Origin: Billgrantia endophytica
GTDB lineage: Bacteria > Pseudomonadota > Gammaproteobacteria > Pseudomonadales > Halomonadaceae
NCBI RefSeq assembly: GCF_002879615.1
Contig: NZ_PNRF01000037.1
Span: 124,001 to 188,000 of the forward strand
Direction: 5' to 3'
Length of the DNA stretch: 64,000 nt
Both the position numbers and the translations under genes were made by a program. Shown piece after piece: positions 18,860-28,218 of this stretch. Within the stretch, counting starts at the first letter, position 1; every line of letters starts with the position of its first letter. The notes under the pieces were generated by a model, which was not told the DNA's origin, ran no database searches, and saw only the letters and a program-made list of their open reading frames with translations.

Positions 18860-19573
18860 ATGACCCGATCGATGCGTCTCCGTTGCATGCTGTCCTTGGC
18901 ATTCTCCCTGCTTCTGGTTCCGGGGGTCGCCCCGGCTGGTGTGGCGGAGTCGGCCAATGACGACATGTCGGCGCAAGCCGCCTCCCCGCAACCCTTCAGC
19001 GCCAGGTATCGCCTGGAGGTGAGCGGCTGGCCCAATGCCACCATCGATCATCAGCTGATCCGCGAAAGCGGACACTGGCAAAGCCGGATGAAGGCGGCCA
19101 TCGCCGTGGCACGAGGCAACGAGCGCAGCCGCTTCGTCATTACCCCGGAGGGTGCCCGTTCGGTGAACTACGCCAGTGGCTATTCGCTGCTCGGCATCGG
19201 CGGTGACTACCGGCTTGGAAGCGACGACCTTGCCGATCGCCCCGATCGCCAAACGGCGCTGTTCGAACTCTCTCGACGCGCCGTGAATGGCGATTGCAGG
19301 CAGGGGGCCGAATGCCGCCTGGTCTATCAGGATCATCGCGGCCGGGAGGAGATTCTCGATTATCGGGTACTGGACCGTGAACACCTGCAACTGCCGGCCG
19401 GTGAGTTCGATGCGGTCAAGGTCGAGGTCATCGATCGTGAAACCCCCGATCGTCAGATGATCTTCCACTTCCACCCCGAACTCCCCGGGCTGCTCCTGGC
19501 CGTGGACTATCGTCGCGACGGCAAGCGCAGCAGCCGGCTTTCACTCACTTCGCTGGACGTGAAGAGCCGGTAA
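18860..19573 (+). CDS. DUF3108 periplasmic protein
   Basis: 237 residues. An N-terminal signal peptide (basic start, hydrophobic SLAFSLLLVPGVAPA, cleavage probably after about residue 29) precedes a beta-rich domain with the DUF3108 pattern: FSARYRLEVSGWP near the start, LVYQDHRGREEILDYRVLDRE and FHFHPELPGLLLAVDYRRDGK near the end. The function is unknown; members resemble outer-membrane-barrel or lipoprotein-carrier folds. It is a single gene between pncB and lysO, 95 bp after pncB. Confidence 0.8.
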   Translation: MTRSMRLRCMLSLAFSLLLVPGVAPAGVAESANDDMSAQAASPQPFSARYRLEVSGWPNATIDHQLIRESGHWQSRMKAAIAVARGNERSRFVITPEGARSVNYASGYSLLGIGGDYRLGSDDLADRPDRQTALFELSRRAVNGDCRQGAECRLVYQDHRGREEILDYRVLDREHLQLPAGEFDAVKVEVIDRETPDRQMIFHFHPELPGLLLAVDYRRDGKRSSRLSLTSLDVKSR

Positions 19574-19709
19574 GCGCGACCGGGTCCTCGCCCTTGACTC
19601 TCCCTGATGCCACCCACTTGCGCCCGGTACGCAGCGGGCCTGCATAAAGGCTGTTAAAGTGGGGCGCTTTTTCGCCGCCCTGGCGGCCATGACGAGGGAA
19701 GAGGTCTCG

Positions 19710-20636
19710 ATGCTGACCGGGCTGTTGATCGTTCTATTGCCGCTGCTGTTGGGCTATCTGGTGCCGGTACGCCATGCCGGGCTGATGAATCTGATCAACC
19801 GCGGCGTCAACGCCTCGGTCTATGTCATCCTGCTGCTGATGGGAGTGAGCCTGGCCGGCCTCGACAACCTGGCACGGGAGCTGTCGCGCATGGGGGAGCA
19901 GGCGCTGCTGCTGTTCAGCGTCATTACCGCCGTGAACCTGACGGCATTGTGGTGGCTGTCCCGCCGACTCGGGCTTCGCTTCGCCCCCTCCCCGGTCGTC
20001 GCGAATGCGCCGACCACCAAGCTTGCCGCCATGGTCGGCTCCCTGTCGCTGGTGGCGGTCGTGGTCTTCGGAGTGCTGATTGGGCTTGCCCTGAGCTGGC
20101 TTGGCGGCCAGGGTGTCTTCACCGGCGCCGAACGGCTGGCCGAATGGGCACTCTATGCCCTGCTGGCCCTGATCGGCTGTCAGCTGCGCAACTCGGGCAT
20201 GCCACTCAAGCAGATTCTCCTCAATCGGCACGGCCTGGCCATTGCCACGACCCTGGCAGCCAGTTCCCTGATCGGTGGTCTGATCGCGGCACCGCTACTC
20301 GGCCTGCACTGGAACGAAGGGTTGGCGCTGGCTTCGGGATTCGGCTGGTACTCGCTGTCCGGCATTCTGGTCGGCGATCAGCTTGGGCCCCTGCTGGGCG
20401 GCGTGGCCTTCTTCAATGACCTGGCCCGAGAGCTGCTGGCCTTCATCCTGATTCCGCTGCTGATCCAGCGTCACGCCCCCTTGACCATCGGCTATGGCGG
20501 GGCGACTTCCATGGATTTCACCCTGCCGGTGATCCAACAGCACGGCGGCGTGGCCTGCGTACCCATCGCCGTGGTCAGCGGCTTCATCCTGTCGCTGCTA
20601 TCGCCGCCATTGATCCTCTTCTTCCTGTCGTTCTGA
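19710..20636 (+). CDS. lysO: LysO-like lysine exporter
   Basis: 308 residues with about eight hydrophobic segments, LysO (YbjE, DUF340) family: GLLIVLLPLLLGYLVPV at the start, NAPTTKLAAMVGSLSLVAVVVFG, then GFGWYSLSGILVGDQLGPLLGGVAFFNDLARELLAF, a signature region of LysO, and GGATSMDFTLPVIQQHGG. LysO exports L-lysine in E. coli. The ATG at 19710 has AAGAGG 6 nt before it; an in-frame ATG at 19689 is possible. E. coli LysO is about 299 residues, close to this start. Single gene with its own promoter region. Confidence 0.87.
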   Translation: MLTGLLIVLLPLLLGYLVPVRHAGLMNLINRGVNASVYVILLLMGVSLAGLDNLARELSRMGEQALLLFSVITAVNLTALWWLSRRLGLRFAPSPVVANAPTTKLAAMVGSLSLVAVVVFGVLIGLALSWLGGQGVFTGAERLAEWALYALLALIGCQLRNSGMPLKQILLNRHGLAIATTLAASSLIGGLIAAPLLGLHWNEGLALASGFGWYSLSGILVGDQLGPLLGGVAFFNDLARELLAFILIPLLIQRHAPLTIGYGGATSMDFTLPVIQQHGGVACVPIAVVSGFILSLLSPPLILFFLSF

Positions 20637-20650
20637 GCCGTGGGGATAAC

Positions 20651-20690
20651 TTGCACACTGCTTGCATGATTCATGACTATTGGCTGCATG
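20651..20690. promoter_or_regulatory. 11-bp-phased TGCA repeats upstream of the RND efflux operon
   Basis: TTGCA at 20651, TTGCA at 20662, the weaker ATGAC at 20673 and CTGCA at 20684 are spaced by exactly 11 bp. The segment TTGCATGATTCATG (20662-20675) matches 27379-27392 upstream of the Spy-like gene at 13 of 14 positions. OmpR/PhoB-type regulators bind tandem half-sites of about 10-11 bp, so this is a candidate site for the response regulator encoded at 26545. It also argues against adaptor starts at 20673 or 20688, which lie inside it. Confidence 0.6.
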
Positions 20691-20735
20691 GCGTACCGCG
20701 ACACTGTCGGGGCCCCTTCTCCCCATGAGCCCGCC

Positions 20736-21992
20736 ATGCCCATTCCCACCGCTTCTCCGCGAGCGCTTCATCGCGCCTTTCCTATCGCTCGACAGAGAGG
20801 CCGCTTTCACCTTGGAGCCCTGCTTGCCCTGCTGGTATCGGCCGTGGGTCTGGCCACGGCATGGTGGCTGATCAGCCAGCCCCCCAGGGTGGAGAGGCGG
20901 ATGGCTGTCGAAACACCACCGCCACTGGTCGATGTCGTCGTCGCCCAGCAGCGCGCTGCGGCGCCCGCCCTGCACGGTTTTGGCCGGGTCATCGCCGAAC
21001 GCGAGGCACACCTGGCAAGCCGCGTCGCCGGACAGCTGTTGGACTTCGCCCCCGGTACACTACCCGGCATGGTGGTGGAGGCTGGCGCCCCGCTGGCTCA
21101 CCTGGATGATGCCGACCTTCGCCTGGCCCTGCGTGAAGCCGAAGCGGCACTGGTACAGGCCCAGGCGCAGTTGGCCATGGAGCGCGGCGAACAGCAACGA
21201 GCCCAGGCGGAATATCAGAGTTTCGGCCGCGACCTGCCGGCCGACCGGCGTGCCCTGGTTCTGCGTGAGCCCCAATTGCGTGTCGCCGAGGCAGAAGTCG
21301 AGCGGGCCAGCACCGCCCGCGACAGGGCACGCCTCGATCTGGAACGCGCCACCCTGTCCGCCCCGTGGCGCGGTATGGTGCAGGCACGCCTGTTGGGTGC
21401 CGGCAGCGAGGTGACCAGTGGTACCGAACTGCTGCACCTGGTCGACGTGTCGCGTTTCTGGGTACGGGCATCGCTTCCTGGCGAAGCGCTCGCCTGGCTC
21501 GCTCCCGCCGCGGGAGAAGAGTCCGGCAGCCCGGTCGCGCTGACCAGCCGGGGCTGGCCCATCGGACACGAGCGGCATGGTGCATTGATCGCCGTGCTGC
21601 CAGCGCTGGAAGAGAATGGCCTGCAGGCGCAGCTCCTGGTCGCGGTGGACGATCCCCTTGGCCTGGACGGCAAGGCCCCGCCCCTTCGTCTCGGCGACGT
21701 GGTGCGGTTGGATTTCACCACGAACCCTCAGGCCGACCTGTTCGTTCTGCCTGCCGCCGCCCTGCGCCCCGGCGATGAGGTCTGGGTCCTGGATGAGGAT
21801 AACCGGCTGCGCCGACGATCCGTGGACGTCGTTCATCTCAGCGACGACCGGGTGCTGCTGGGCGCCGGACTGGAGAATGATCTGCAGGTGGTGGTTTCCC
21901 AGCTCGGCCAGCCCCGCGAGGGGATGCGTCTGCGGCCTCGAGTGGCCGATGGCGAACGCCCGGCCGGTGCCGACAGGGAGCCCGCCACATGA
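20736..21992 (+). CDS. RND efflux periplasmic adaptor (HlyD/AcrA family)
   Basis: About 418 residues. One N-terminal membrane anchor (about 27-45, GALLALLVSAVGLATAWWLI), a lipoyl half (GRVIAEREAHLASRVAGQL), an alpha-helical hairpin rich in Ala/Glu/Gln (about 120-200) and the second lipoyl half (ATLSAPWRGMVQARLLGAG), then beta-barrel domains. Adaptors link an inner-membrane RND pump to an outer-membrane channel; no TolC-like gene is adjacent. The start is uncertain (20673, 20688 or 20736); 20736 leaves the phased repeats outside the gene. The 4-nt ATGA overlap with the pump shows an operon. Confidence 0.9.
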   Translation: MPIPTASPRALHRAFPIARQRGRFHLGALLALLVSAVGLATAWWLISQPPRVERRMAVETPPPLVDVVVAQQRAAAPALHGFGRVIAEREAHLASRVAGQLLDFAPGTLPGMVVEAGAPLAHLDDADLRLALREAEAALVQAQAQLAMERGEQQRAQAEYQSFGRDLPADRRALVLREPQLRVAEAEVERASTARDRARLDLERATLSAPWRGMVQARLLGAGSEVTSGTELLHLVDVSRFWVRASLPGEALAWLAPAAGEESGSPVALTSRGWPIGHERHGALIAVLPALEENGLQAQLLVAVDDPLGLDGKAPPLRLGDVVRLDFTTNPQADLFVLPAAALRPGDEVWVLDEDNRLRRRSVDVVHLSDDRVLLGAGLENDLQVVVSQLGQPREGMRLRPRVADGERPAGADREPAT

Positions 21993-24900
21993 TGCGCCGC
22001 GGCCCCATTGCCTGGATGGTCAACCACGGCGTGGCCCCCAACCTTTTGATGCTGCTGCTCATCATCGGGGGGCTGATGGCATCGATGACCATCAAGAAGG
22101 AGGTGTTCCCCGACTTCGAGCTGGAAATCATCCATGTTGCCATCGGCTACCCCGGCGCCACCCCCGAGGAGGTGGAGCGCAGCCTATTGCTGCCCATGGA
22201 GGCGGCACTGGCCGACGTGGACGGTATCGACGAGCTGACCGCCACGGCCAACGAGAGCGCCGGCCGGGTTTCCGCCACCCTGGTCGATGGCGTCGAGGTG
22301 ATGCGGGTCTATCAGGAGATCCAGCAGGCCATCAACGCCATCACCATTCTGCCCGCTGCCGCCGACCCGCCGCGCTTCAGCCTCGCCGGACGCTCGCGTA
22401 GCGTCATGAGCCTGCAGGTCCATGGCTGGGTGGACGAGCGCCTGCTCCACGATGTCGCCGAGGACATCCGGGCCGACCTGCAGGCCTCTCCCGGCATCTC
22501 CCGGGTGGAGCTTTCCGGCAATCGCGATCGCGAGATCCAGGTGCAGCTCGACGAGGAGGCCATGCGGCGATATGGCATCGATCACCGTCAGATGGCGAGC
22601 CGCATCAGCGACGAAGCCCTCGATCTGGCCAGCGGCCGACTGGCCACCAGCGAGGGGGAGTGGCTGATCCGCTACCAGGGACGCCGCGACGAAGCCCGGG
22701 AATTCGCCAATCTGCCAATCATCGGCACACAGGATGGCGGACAACTGAGGCTGGGCGATATCGCCAGGGTCGCAGACGGCTTCGCCGAAACCGACAGCGA
22801 GGTGCTGTTCAACGGGGACCCCGGCATCAGTCTGGAGGTCTACCAGATCGGCAACCAGACACCGATCGGCATTTCCGACGCCGTTGCGGCACAACTCGAC
22901 CGGCTGCGGGCGAGCCTGCCCGAAGGGGTCAGCCTGAGCGTGTCGCGGGACAACTCCGAGGTCTACCGCGACCGCCTCTCCCTGCTGCTCAAGAACGCCT
23001 GGCAGGGATTGGCACTGGTGCTGGTGTTGATGGCGCTGTTTCTCGAGGCTCGCCTGGCCTTCTGGGTCACTCTGGGCATCCCTACCGCCTTCCTCGGCGC
23101 CATGTTGTTCCTCCCCTGGTTGGGCGTATCGCTCAACATGATGTCGATGTTCGCCTTCATCATCGCGCTGGGCATCGTGGTCGATGACGCCATCATGGTC
23201 GGTGAAAACATCCACAGCTACCGTGAACAGGGCCATTCGCTGCGCGAAGCCGCGGTGCGCGGAGCTCGTGAAATGGCGGTGCCGATCAGCTTCGCCATCC
23301 TTTCCAACATCGTCGCCTTCCTGCCGCTGCTGTTCCTGCCCGGCTTCCTGGGCATGATCTTCGCCGTGGTCCCGGTGGTGGTGGTCACGGTGTTCCTCGT
23401 CTCCTGGCTGGAGGCGCTGTTCATCCTGCCAGGCCACCTGGCACACCGGGCCGGGGGCCGCCAGAGCCCTGCCTGGCTGCAGCCGCTGGATCGCCTGCGC
23501 CGGGGCCTGCAGGGAGGTCTCGCACATTTCACCCACCACCAGTTCGCCCCTTTCCTGCAGCGGGCCCTGGATCAGCGACTGCTGACCGTGAGCCTGGCCA
23601 TCACCGTGCTGATGATTTCCATCGCCTGGTCCATGAGTGGCCGACTGGGCTTTTCGCTGATGCCGCGAGCGGAGTCCGACCGGGTTCAGGCCACGGTGAC
23701 GCTGCCCGTCGGCAGCCCCATCAGCGAGGACCGAAGAGTACGCGACCAGTTGTTGGGCAGCGCACTGTCGCTGAGCGAGCAGGACGACGGCCCACGTTTT
23801 TCTTCCACCCGAGCCCAGATCGACGGCGACCGGCTGAATGTGCGTCTCACCCTGGCAAGCGACAGCCTGGACGACTGGCCGCCCTCCCGGGTGGCGGCTG
23901 CATGGCGCGAGGCGGCCGGCGACTTTACGGGCGTGCAATCGGTACGCTTCGAGTCGGACGTTGGCGGCCCAGGCCAGGGCGCCGGCCTGACCCTGAGGCT
24001 CTCGCACCCGGATAGCCGGGCACTCGAGGCCGCGGCCCTCCGGCTGGCCGATGAGCTGGAGGAGCTCGAGGGGCTCACCGATATCGATAGCGGGCTGGCG
24101 GATGGCAAGCCACAGCTGGAGATGCGCCTGTCGGCCGAAGGCCGCTCCCTGGGCTTGACCGGCGCTGACCTGGCCGGCCAGTTGCGCGGCCCTCTGCAGG
24201 GTGTCACCGCGGTGGAACAATTCGTGGGACGTCACGAGATCAGCGTGGTGGTCAGGCTTCCCCGAGACGACAGGAACAGCCTGAGCGACCTGTACCTGCT
24301 GTCGATACGTACGCCGGATGGCCTGGAAGTGCCGCTGCATCGGGTGGCCGAGATCCACCTGGGCAAGGCCGCCACCACGCTGGAACGTATCGACGGCCGT
24401 CGCAGTATCAGCGTGACCGCCGAGGTCGACAGCGAAACCCAGGTCAATCAGATTCTGGGCACGCTGCAGGCCGATATCGTTCCTGCCCTGCAAGCAGGCT
24501 GGCCGGGCCTGGAAGTCGCGCCGGGTGGCCGTCAGCAGGAAACGGAGGATAATCTCTCGACACTGTCCCAGGCCGCCTGGCTGACGCTGATCGCACTCTA
24601 TGCGCTGCTGGCGATTCCCTTCCGCAGCTATCTGCAGCCGCTGCTGATACTGGTCGCGATTCCCTTTGGCATCATTGGCGCCATGGCCGGCCACATGATC
24701 ATGGGCTATGGCCTGTCGGTGATCAGCCTGATGGGCATGCTGGCACTCTCCGGAGTGGTCATCAACGATGCCCTGGTCCTCATCGATTATGCCAACCGAC
24801 GCCGCCGGGAAGGCATGGGCGCACGCGAAGCCATCGTCGCTGCGGCTACACGGCGCATGCGTCCCATCTTGATGACGACCATGACGACCTTCCTGGGGCT

Positions 24901-25093
24901 TGCACCCATGATCTTCGAAACCTCTCGCCAGGCCCGTTTCATGATTCCCATGGCCATCTCGCTGGGTTTCGGCATGCTCTTCGCCACCGTGATCCTGCTG
25001 GTACTGGTACCCTGCCTCTACCTGATGCTGGAACGCCTGCGTGAACGCCTGGCCGGTCATGCCCACCCCTCTTCACAGGAGCCGACGCGATGA
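21989..25093 (+). CDS. RND-family multidrug efflux permease (HAE-1 like)
   Basis: 1034 residues, the full AcrB-like length. TM1 follows MVNHGVAPNLLMLLLIIGG; the TM4 proton-relay pair is in GIVVDDAIMVGENIH; the second half repeats the layout with GMLALSGVVINDALVLIDYANRRR. Two large periplasmic loops lie between TM1-2 and TM7-8. Such pumps export drugs, dyes or toxic compounds by proton antiport. It overlaps the adaptor upstream and the sensor-kinase gene downstream by ATGA, so pump and regulators are made from one transcript. Substrates cannot be inferred. Confidence 0.95.
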   Translation: MMRRGPIAWMVNHGVAPNLLMLLLIIGGLMASMTIKKEVFPDFELEIIHVAIGYPGATPEEVERSLLLPMEAALADVDGIDELTATANESAGRVSATLVDGVEVMRVYQEIQQAINAITILPAAADPPRFSLAGRSRSVMSLQVHGWVDERLLHDVAEDIRADLQASPGISRVELSGNRDREIQVQLDEEAMRRYGIDHRQMASRISDEALDLASGRLATSEGEWLIRYQGRRDEAREFANLPIIGTQDGGQLRLGDIARVADGFAETDSEVLFNGDPGISLEVYQIGNQTPIGISDAVAAQLDRLRASLPEGVSLSVSRDNSEVYRDRLSLLLKNAWQGLALVLVLMALFLEARLAFWVTLGIPTAFLGAMLFLPWLGVSLNMMSMFAFIIALGIVVDDAIMVGENIHSYREQGHSLREAAVRGAREMAVPISFAILSNIVAFLPLLFLPGFLGMIFAVVPVVVVTVFLVSWLEALFILPGHLAHRAGGRQSPAWLQPLDRLRRGLQGGLAHFTHHQFAPFLQRALDQRLLTVSLAITVLMISIAWSMSGRLGFSLMPRAESDRVQATVTLPVGSPISEDRRVRDQLLGSALSLSEQDDGPRFSSTRAQIDGDRLNVRLTLASDSLDDWPPSRVAAAWREAAGDFTGVQSVRFESDVGGPGQGAGLTLRLSHPDSRALEAAALRLADELEELEGLTDIDSGLADGKPQLEMRLSAEGRSLGLTGADLAGQLRGPLQGVTAVEQFVGRHEISVVVRLPRDDRNSLSDLYLLSIRTPDGLEVPLHRVAEIHLGKAATTLERIDGRRSISVTAEVDSETQVNQILGTLQADIVPALQAGWPGLEVAPGGRQQETEDNLSTLSQAAWLTLIALYALLAIPFRSYLQPLLILVAIPFGIIGAMAGHMIMGYGLSVISLMGMLALSGVVINDALVLIDYANRRRREGMGAREAIVAAATRRMRPILMTTMTTFLGLAPMIFETSRQARFMIPMAISLGFGMLFATVILLVLVPCLYLMLERLRERLAGHAHPSSQEPTR

Positions 25094-26529
25094 GCCTTCG
25101 CCTGCCCCGACTCGCCATCTCGCACCTGGGCGTCAAGCTGTTCGTGATTATCCTGGTGGTCAACGTGGGGATTGCCGGACTGGTTTTTCTTGCGGTGTCA
25201 CGCAGCCTCGACCGCGGCTTCATCGACTACCTGGAAACGACCCAGGCCAGCCGGGCCGAGACCCTGGCCGAAGGGCTGGGCCAGGAATGGGCGCGGCGTG
25301 GCGGCTGGCAGTGGCTGCGCGACTCGCCTCCCGCCTGGCAGGGCCTGGTTCGCCAGCAGCTGTGGCCTGGCGAGGGGCCACCCGCCCATGGCATCGAGCG
25401 GCGCTTGGGCGATGCCCGGGATTTCGTGCTGCACGATTCCGAAGGGCTGCCGGTCATCGGCCTGTCTCCCGGCGGCCGCGAGATGGCCGCGGAGCTGCAC
25501 TGGCTCCCCATCGAGCACGATGGCCAGCAGGTGGGCACGCTTGGCTATCGGCCGCCCCAGCAGTTGATGGCGCGGATGGATCGCATCTTTCTTGCGCGTC
25601 AGCAGCGCAATCTGGGTATCATCACCGCGGCCCTGAGCATGGCCTCGCTGCTGCTTGCCGGCGGGCTGGCCTGGTGGCTGGGACGCCGCACCCGCAGCAT
25701 GGCCCTGGCCACCCGTCGGCTCACCGAAGGGGACTACAGCACTCGCCTGCCCGAGCAAGGGCGCGACGAGCTCTCGCGCCTGGCCAGCGACTTCAACGTG
25801 CTGGCCGCCACCCTGGAAGCCAGCCGTGAGGCCCGGGCCCGCTGGGTCTCGGATATCGCCCATGAGCTGCGCACGCCCCTGGCGGTCCTGCGCGGCGAGA
25901 TCGAAGCCATGCAGGACGGTATACGCCCCTTCGATGAGGACAATCTTTACTCGCTCTCGCAAGAGGTGGGCCAATTGGAGCGCCTGGTTGCCGACTTGCG
26001 CCTGCTTTCCCAGAGCGATGCCGGTGCCCTCGAGGTACAGCTGGCTCCCCTGGACCTGGCCGAGAGCCTCGCCTCACGGCTCGATGAGGCCACCGGATGG
26101 CTCGACGACAGCGGCCTCGAGCTCGCCGTGTCAGTCCACAAGCCGGCCTGGATTCGCGGCGATGCCCGGCGTTTGCGCCAGCTGTGGACCATCCTGCTCG
26201 ACAACAGCTGCGCCTATACCAATCCACCGGGCTTGCTGGAGGTCAGTCTGTCCCACCAGGGCGACCGGGTACGCATCATCTGGCAGGATAGCCCTCCCGG
26301 TGTGCCCGAAGCGGCCCTCGACCGGCTCACCGAGCGGCTCTACCGGGTCGAGGGTTCGCGTAACCGTGCCAGTGGGGGCAGTGGCCTGGGATTATCCATC
26401 GCCAGTGCACTGGTCAAGAGTCACGGCGGCACCATGCAGGCCTCCGCCTCCCCTCTGGGTGGGTTATGCTGGACCATTGAATTTCCCGTCCTGGAAAATG
26501 ACCGTCGAAGCCGACAAGAAGCCGATTGA
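25090..26529 (+). CDS. Sensor histidine kinase, BaeS-like
   Basis: 479 residues. TM1 about 15-36, periplasmic sensor about 40-170, TM2 about 177-198, HAMP about 200-250 (LTEGDYSTRLPEQGRDELSRLASDFN), HisKA with phospho-acceptor His258 in DIAHELRTPLAVLRGE, and an HATPase domain with LDNSCAY and GGSGLGLSIASALVKSHGG. By architecture and its response-regulator partner it is an envelope-stress type kinase like BaeS. The ATGA overlap with the pump couples sensing to efflux. The stimulus is unknown. Confidence 0.92.
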   Translation: MSLRLPRLAISHLGVKLFVIILVVNVGIAGLVFLAVSRSLDRGFIDYLETTQASRAETLAEGLGQEWARRGGWQWLRDSPPAWQGLVRQQLWPGEGPPAHGIERRLGDARDFVLHDSEGLPVIGLSPGGREMAAELHWLPIEHDGQQVGTLGYRPPQQLMARMDRIFLARQQRNLGIITAALSMASLLLAGGLAWWLGRRTRSMALATRRLTEGDYSTRLPEQGRDELSRLASDFNVLAATLEASREARARWVSDIAHELRTPLAVLRGEIEAMQDGIRPFDEDNLYSLSQEVGQLERLVADLRLLSQSDAGALEVQLAPLDLAESLASRLDEATGWLDDSGLELAVSVHKPAWIRGDARRLRQLWTILLDNSCAYTNPPGLLEVSLSHQGDRVRIIWQDSPPGVPEAALDRLTERLYRVEGSRNRASGGSGLGLSIASALVKSHGGTMQASASPLGGLCWTIEFPVLENDRRSRQEAD

Positions 26530-26544
26530 GGCTGGAGCAAACCC

Positions 26545-27264
26545 ATGCGCGACCCCCATTCCCCCCGCGATACGCTGCTGATCGTCGAGGACGAACCCAA
26601 GATCGCCCGATTGGTGGCCGATTACCTCGAAGGCAGTGGTTTCACCACACACCATATCGACCATGGCGACGACGTCCTGCCCTGGCTGCAGAAACGCATG
26701 GCCGGTGACCTCATACCGGCCCTGGTGCTTCTCGACCTGATGCTGCCGGGCACCGACGGCCTGACACTTTGTCGCGAGATTCGTCAGCGCTGGCCGACAC
26801 TGGCCGTGATCATGCTTACCGCCCGAGTGGAAGAAGTCGACCGCCTGCTGGGCCTGGAACTCGGCGCCGATGACTATATCTGCAAACCCTTCAGCCCACG
26901 GGAGGTGGTGGCCCGAGTCAAGGCAGTGCTTCGCCGCAGTCAGGCCGCACAGTATCCGGGGACGGTCAACGGCAGCAACCTGGAGCTGGACGACGATGGC
27001 TGGCGCGCCCTGGCCGACGGCAACGACCTGGGGCTGACCGCGGTGGAATACCAGTTGCTCAAGGTGATGATGCAGGCCCCGGGGCGTATCTTCTCCCGCG
27101 ACCAATTGATGGACCGCATGTATCGCGACCATCGCATCGTCTCCGAGCGTACCGTGGACAGCCATGTGAAAAAGCTGCGCAAGAAGATCGCCGACGCCTG
27201 GCCGGAGCGCGAGATCATTCGCTCCGTCTATGGCGTGGGCTACAAGTACCAGCCGGAGGAATGA
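26545..27264 (+). CDS. OmpR/PhoB-family response regulator, BaeR-like
   Basis: 239 residues. The receiver domain has acidic Glu15/Asp16 (IVEDEPK), phospho-acceptor Asp64 (LLDLMLPGTDG), a conserved Thr in MLTAR and Lys in CKPFSPRE. The C-terminal winged helix (about 140-239) ends in the typical ERTVDSHVKKLRKKI and SVYGVGYKY. It lies 15 bp after the kinase gene. Two candidate sites with 11-bp TGCA repeats flank the module, before the adaptor (20651) and before the Spy-like gene (27379), so it probably activates both. Confidence 0.93.
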   Translation: MRDPHSPRDTLLIVEDEPKIARLVADYLEGSGFTTHHIDHGDDVLPWLQKRMAGDLIPALVLLDLMLPGTDGLTLCREIRQRWPTLAVIMLTARVEEVDRLLGLELGADDYICKPFSPREVVARVKAVLRRSQAAQYPGTVNGSNLELDDDGWRALADGNDLGLTAVEYQLLKVMMQAPGRIFSRDQLMDRMYRDHRIVSERTVDSHVKKLRKKIADAWPEREIIRSVYGVGYKYQPEE

Positions 27265-27378
27265 CAGGCCCGGTCGCTCTCGCCTCACATTGGCGGCGTG
27301 CGCCGAGAATTGGGGTTCGCGGTGAACGAATGCGCGAAGAAAACTGCCCTATACCCAGCCACTCGGAATCGTCATTGA

Positions 27379-27410
27379 TTGCATGATTCGTGCACGCTAG
27401 GTGCACAGGG
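27379..27410. promoter_or_regulatory. 11-bp-phased TGCA repeats upstream of the Spy-like gene
   Basis: TTGCATGATTC (27379-27389), GTGCACGCTAG (27390-27400) and GTGCACAGGG (27401-27410) form three consecutive 11-bp units, each starting with a NTGCA box. The first unit is identical to 20662-20672 before the RND operon. This is the expected layout of a tandem OmpR-family binding site and links the Spy-like gene to the response regulator just upstream. Confidence 0.6.
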
Positions 27411-27474
27411 ATCAACGACACTGAATGCATCAACAGAGCGCAAACTTTCTTTGCACCGTAAAAGGAGTGACCCC

Positions 27475-28131
27475 ATGCTTCGACTGACCCAACACAAACT
27501 TCTGCTGCCCGCCCTGCTCGCCATCGCCATCGCCCCGATGTCGCTCGCTGCCGCTGCCGCACCCGGCCAAGGCGACAGCAGCTGGAGTGAGCAGCGCCAG
27601 GAACGCTTCGAGGAGCAGCGCCAGGCCCTGTTCGAGCGTGCCGGCATCGATGACGAGACACGCGCCAGCCTGGAGGAAGCCCATGGCGAGCATCACCAGG
27701 CACTTCGCGAGCTGCACGAACAGCACCGCGAACGGATGGACGAGATCCTCGATGACGAACAGCGTGAGGCCCTGCGCGACGCCAAGCGGGAGATGCGCAA
27801 GGGGCACCATGCCGAGCGCCGTGATAGCCATCGACAGGGCATGCAGGAGCGCTTGAGCACCCTGGTCGACAGCTGGGAGCTCTCCGACGAGGAGCGCGAG
27901 CGGCTGACTGAGCTTCGCGAATCCCTCTATGCCGACATGCAGGAGCTGCGTGGCCAGAGCTTCGATTCCCGCGAGGAGCGTCGCGAGGCCTGGCAGGCGC
28001 TGCGTGACGAGCACCGGGAAGCGCTTGGCGAGCTGCTGACCGAAGAGCAGATCGAGGCGATGAAGGCCATGATGCAGCCGAGCGGCCACAAGGGCCACGG
28101 CAAGGGGCATGGCAAGCACCGCTCAAGCTGA
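27475..28131 (+). CDS. Spy/CpxP-like periplasmic protein
   Basis: 218 residues. Signal peptide of about 29 residues (hydrophobic LLLPALLAIAIAPMSLAAAAA), then an almost fully helical, highly charged protein rich in Glu, Arg and Gln, with repeated helices and an LTEEQIEAM motif close to the C-terminus, resembling the LTxxQ motifs of Spy/CpxP. The tail is His/Gly/Lys rich (HKGHGKGHGKH), possibly metal binding. Spy-like proteins act as ATP-independent periplasmic chaperones or stress dampers. AAGGAG lies 7 nt before the ATG at 27475. At 218 residues it is longer than Spy or CpxP (about 160). Confidence 0.82.
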   Translation: MLRLTQHKLLLPALLAIAIAPMSLAAAAAPGQGDSSWSEQRQERFEEQRQALFERAGIDDETRASLEEAHGEHHQALRELHEQHRERMDEILDDEQREALRDAKREMRKGHHAERRDSHRQGMQERLSTLVDSWELSDEERERLTELRESLYADMQELRGQSFDSREERREAWQALRDEHREALGELLTEEQIEAMKAMMQPSGHKGHGKGHGKHRSS

Positions 28132-28149
28132 CTATCGATACCCGCCGTA

Positions 28150-28187
28150 AACGCATCAGGCCCGACTCGTGTCGGGCCTGATGCGTT
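28150..28187. terminator. 17-bp perfect hairpin between convergent Spy-like and TRAP genes
   Basis: Arms 28150-28166 (aacgcatcaggcccgac) and 28171-28187 pair perfectly around tcgt. It lies in the 87-bp convergent gap and can serve both transcripts. There is no clear T-run on either side, but stem length and position make it a likely terminator or 3'-end stabiliser. Confidence 0.75.
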
Positions 28188-28218
28188 GCGGAGAGCGTCA
28201 GTCCATCACGCCGGGCGG

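Noticed and set aside
22184-25066. 960-codon open frame on the minus strand
   Set aside because: It is fully antisense to the RND pump gene, with low-complexity His/Gln/Gly-rich composition typical of shadow frames in GC-rich DNA.
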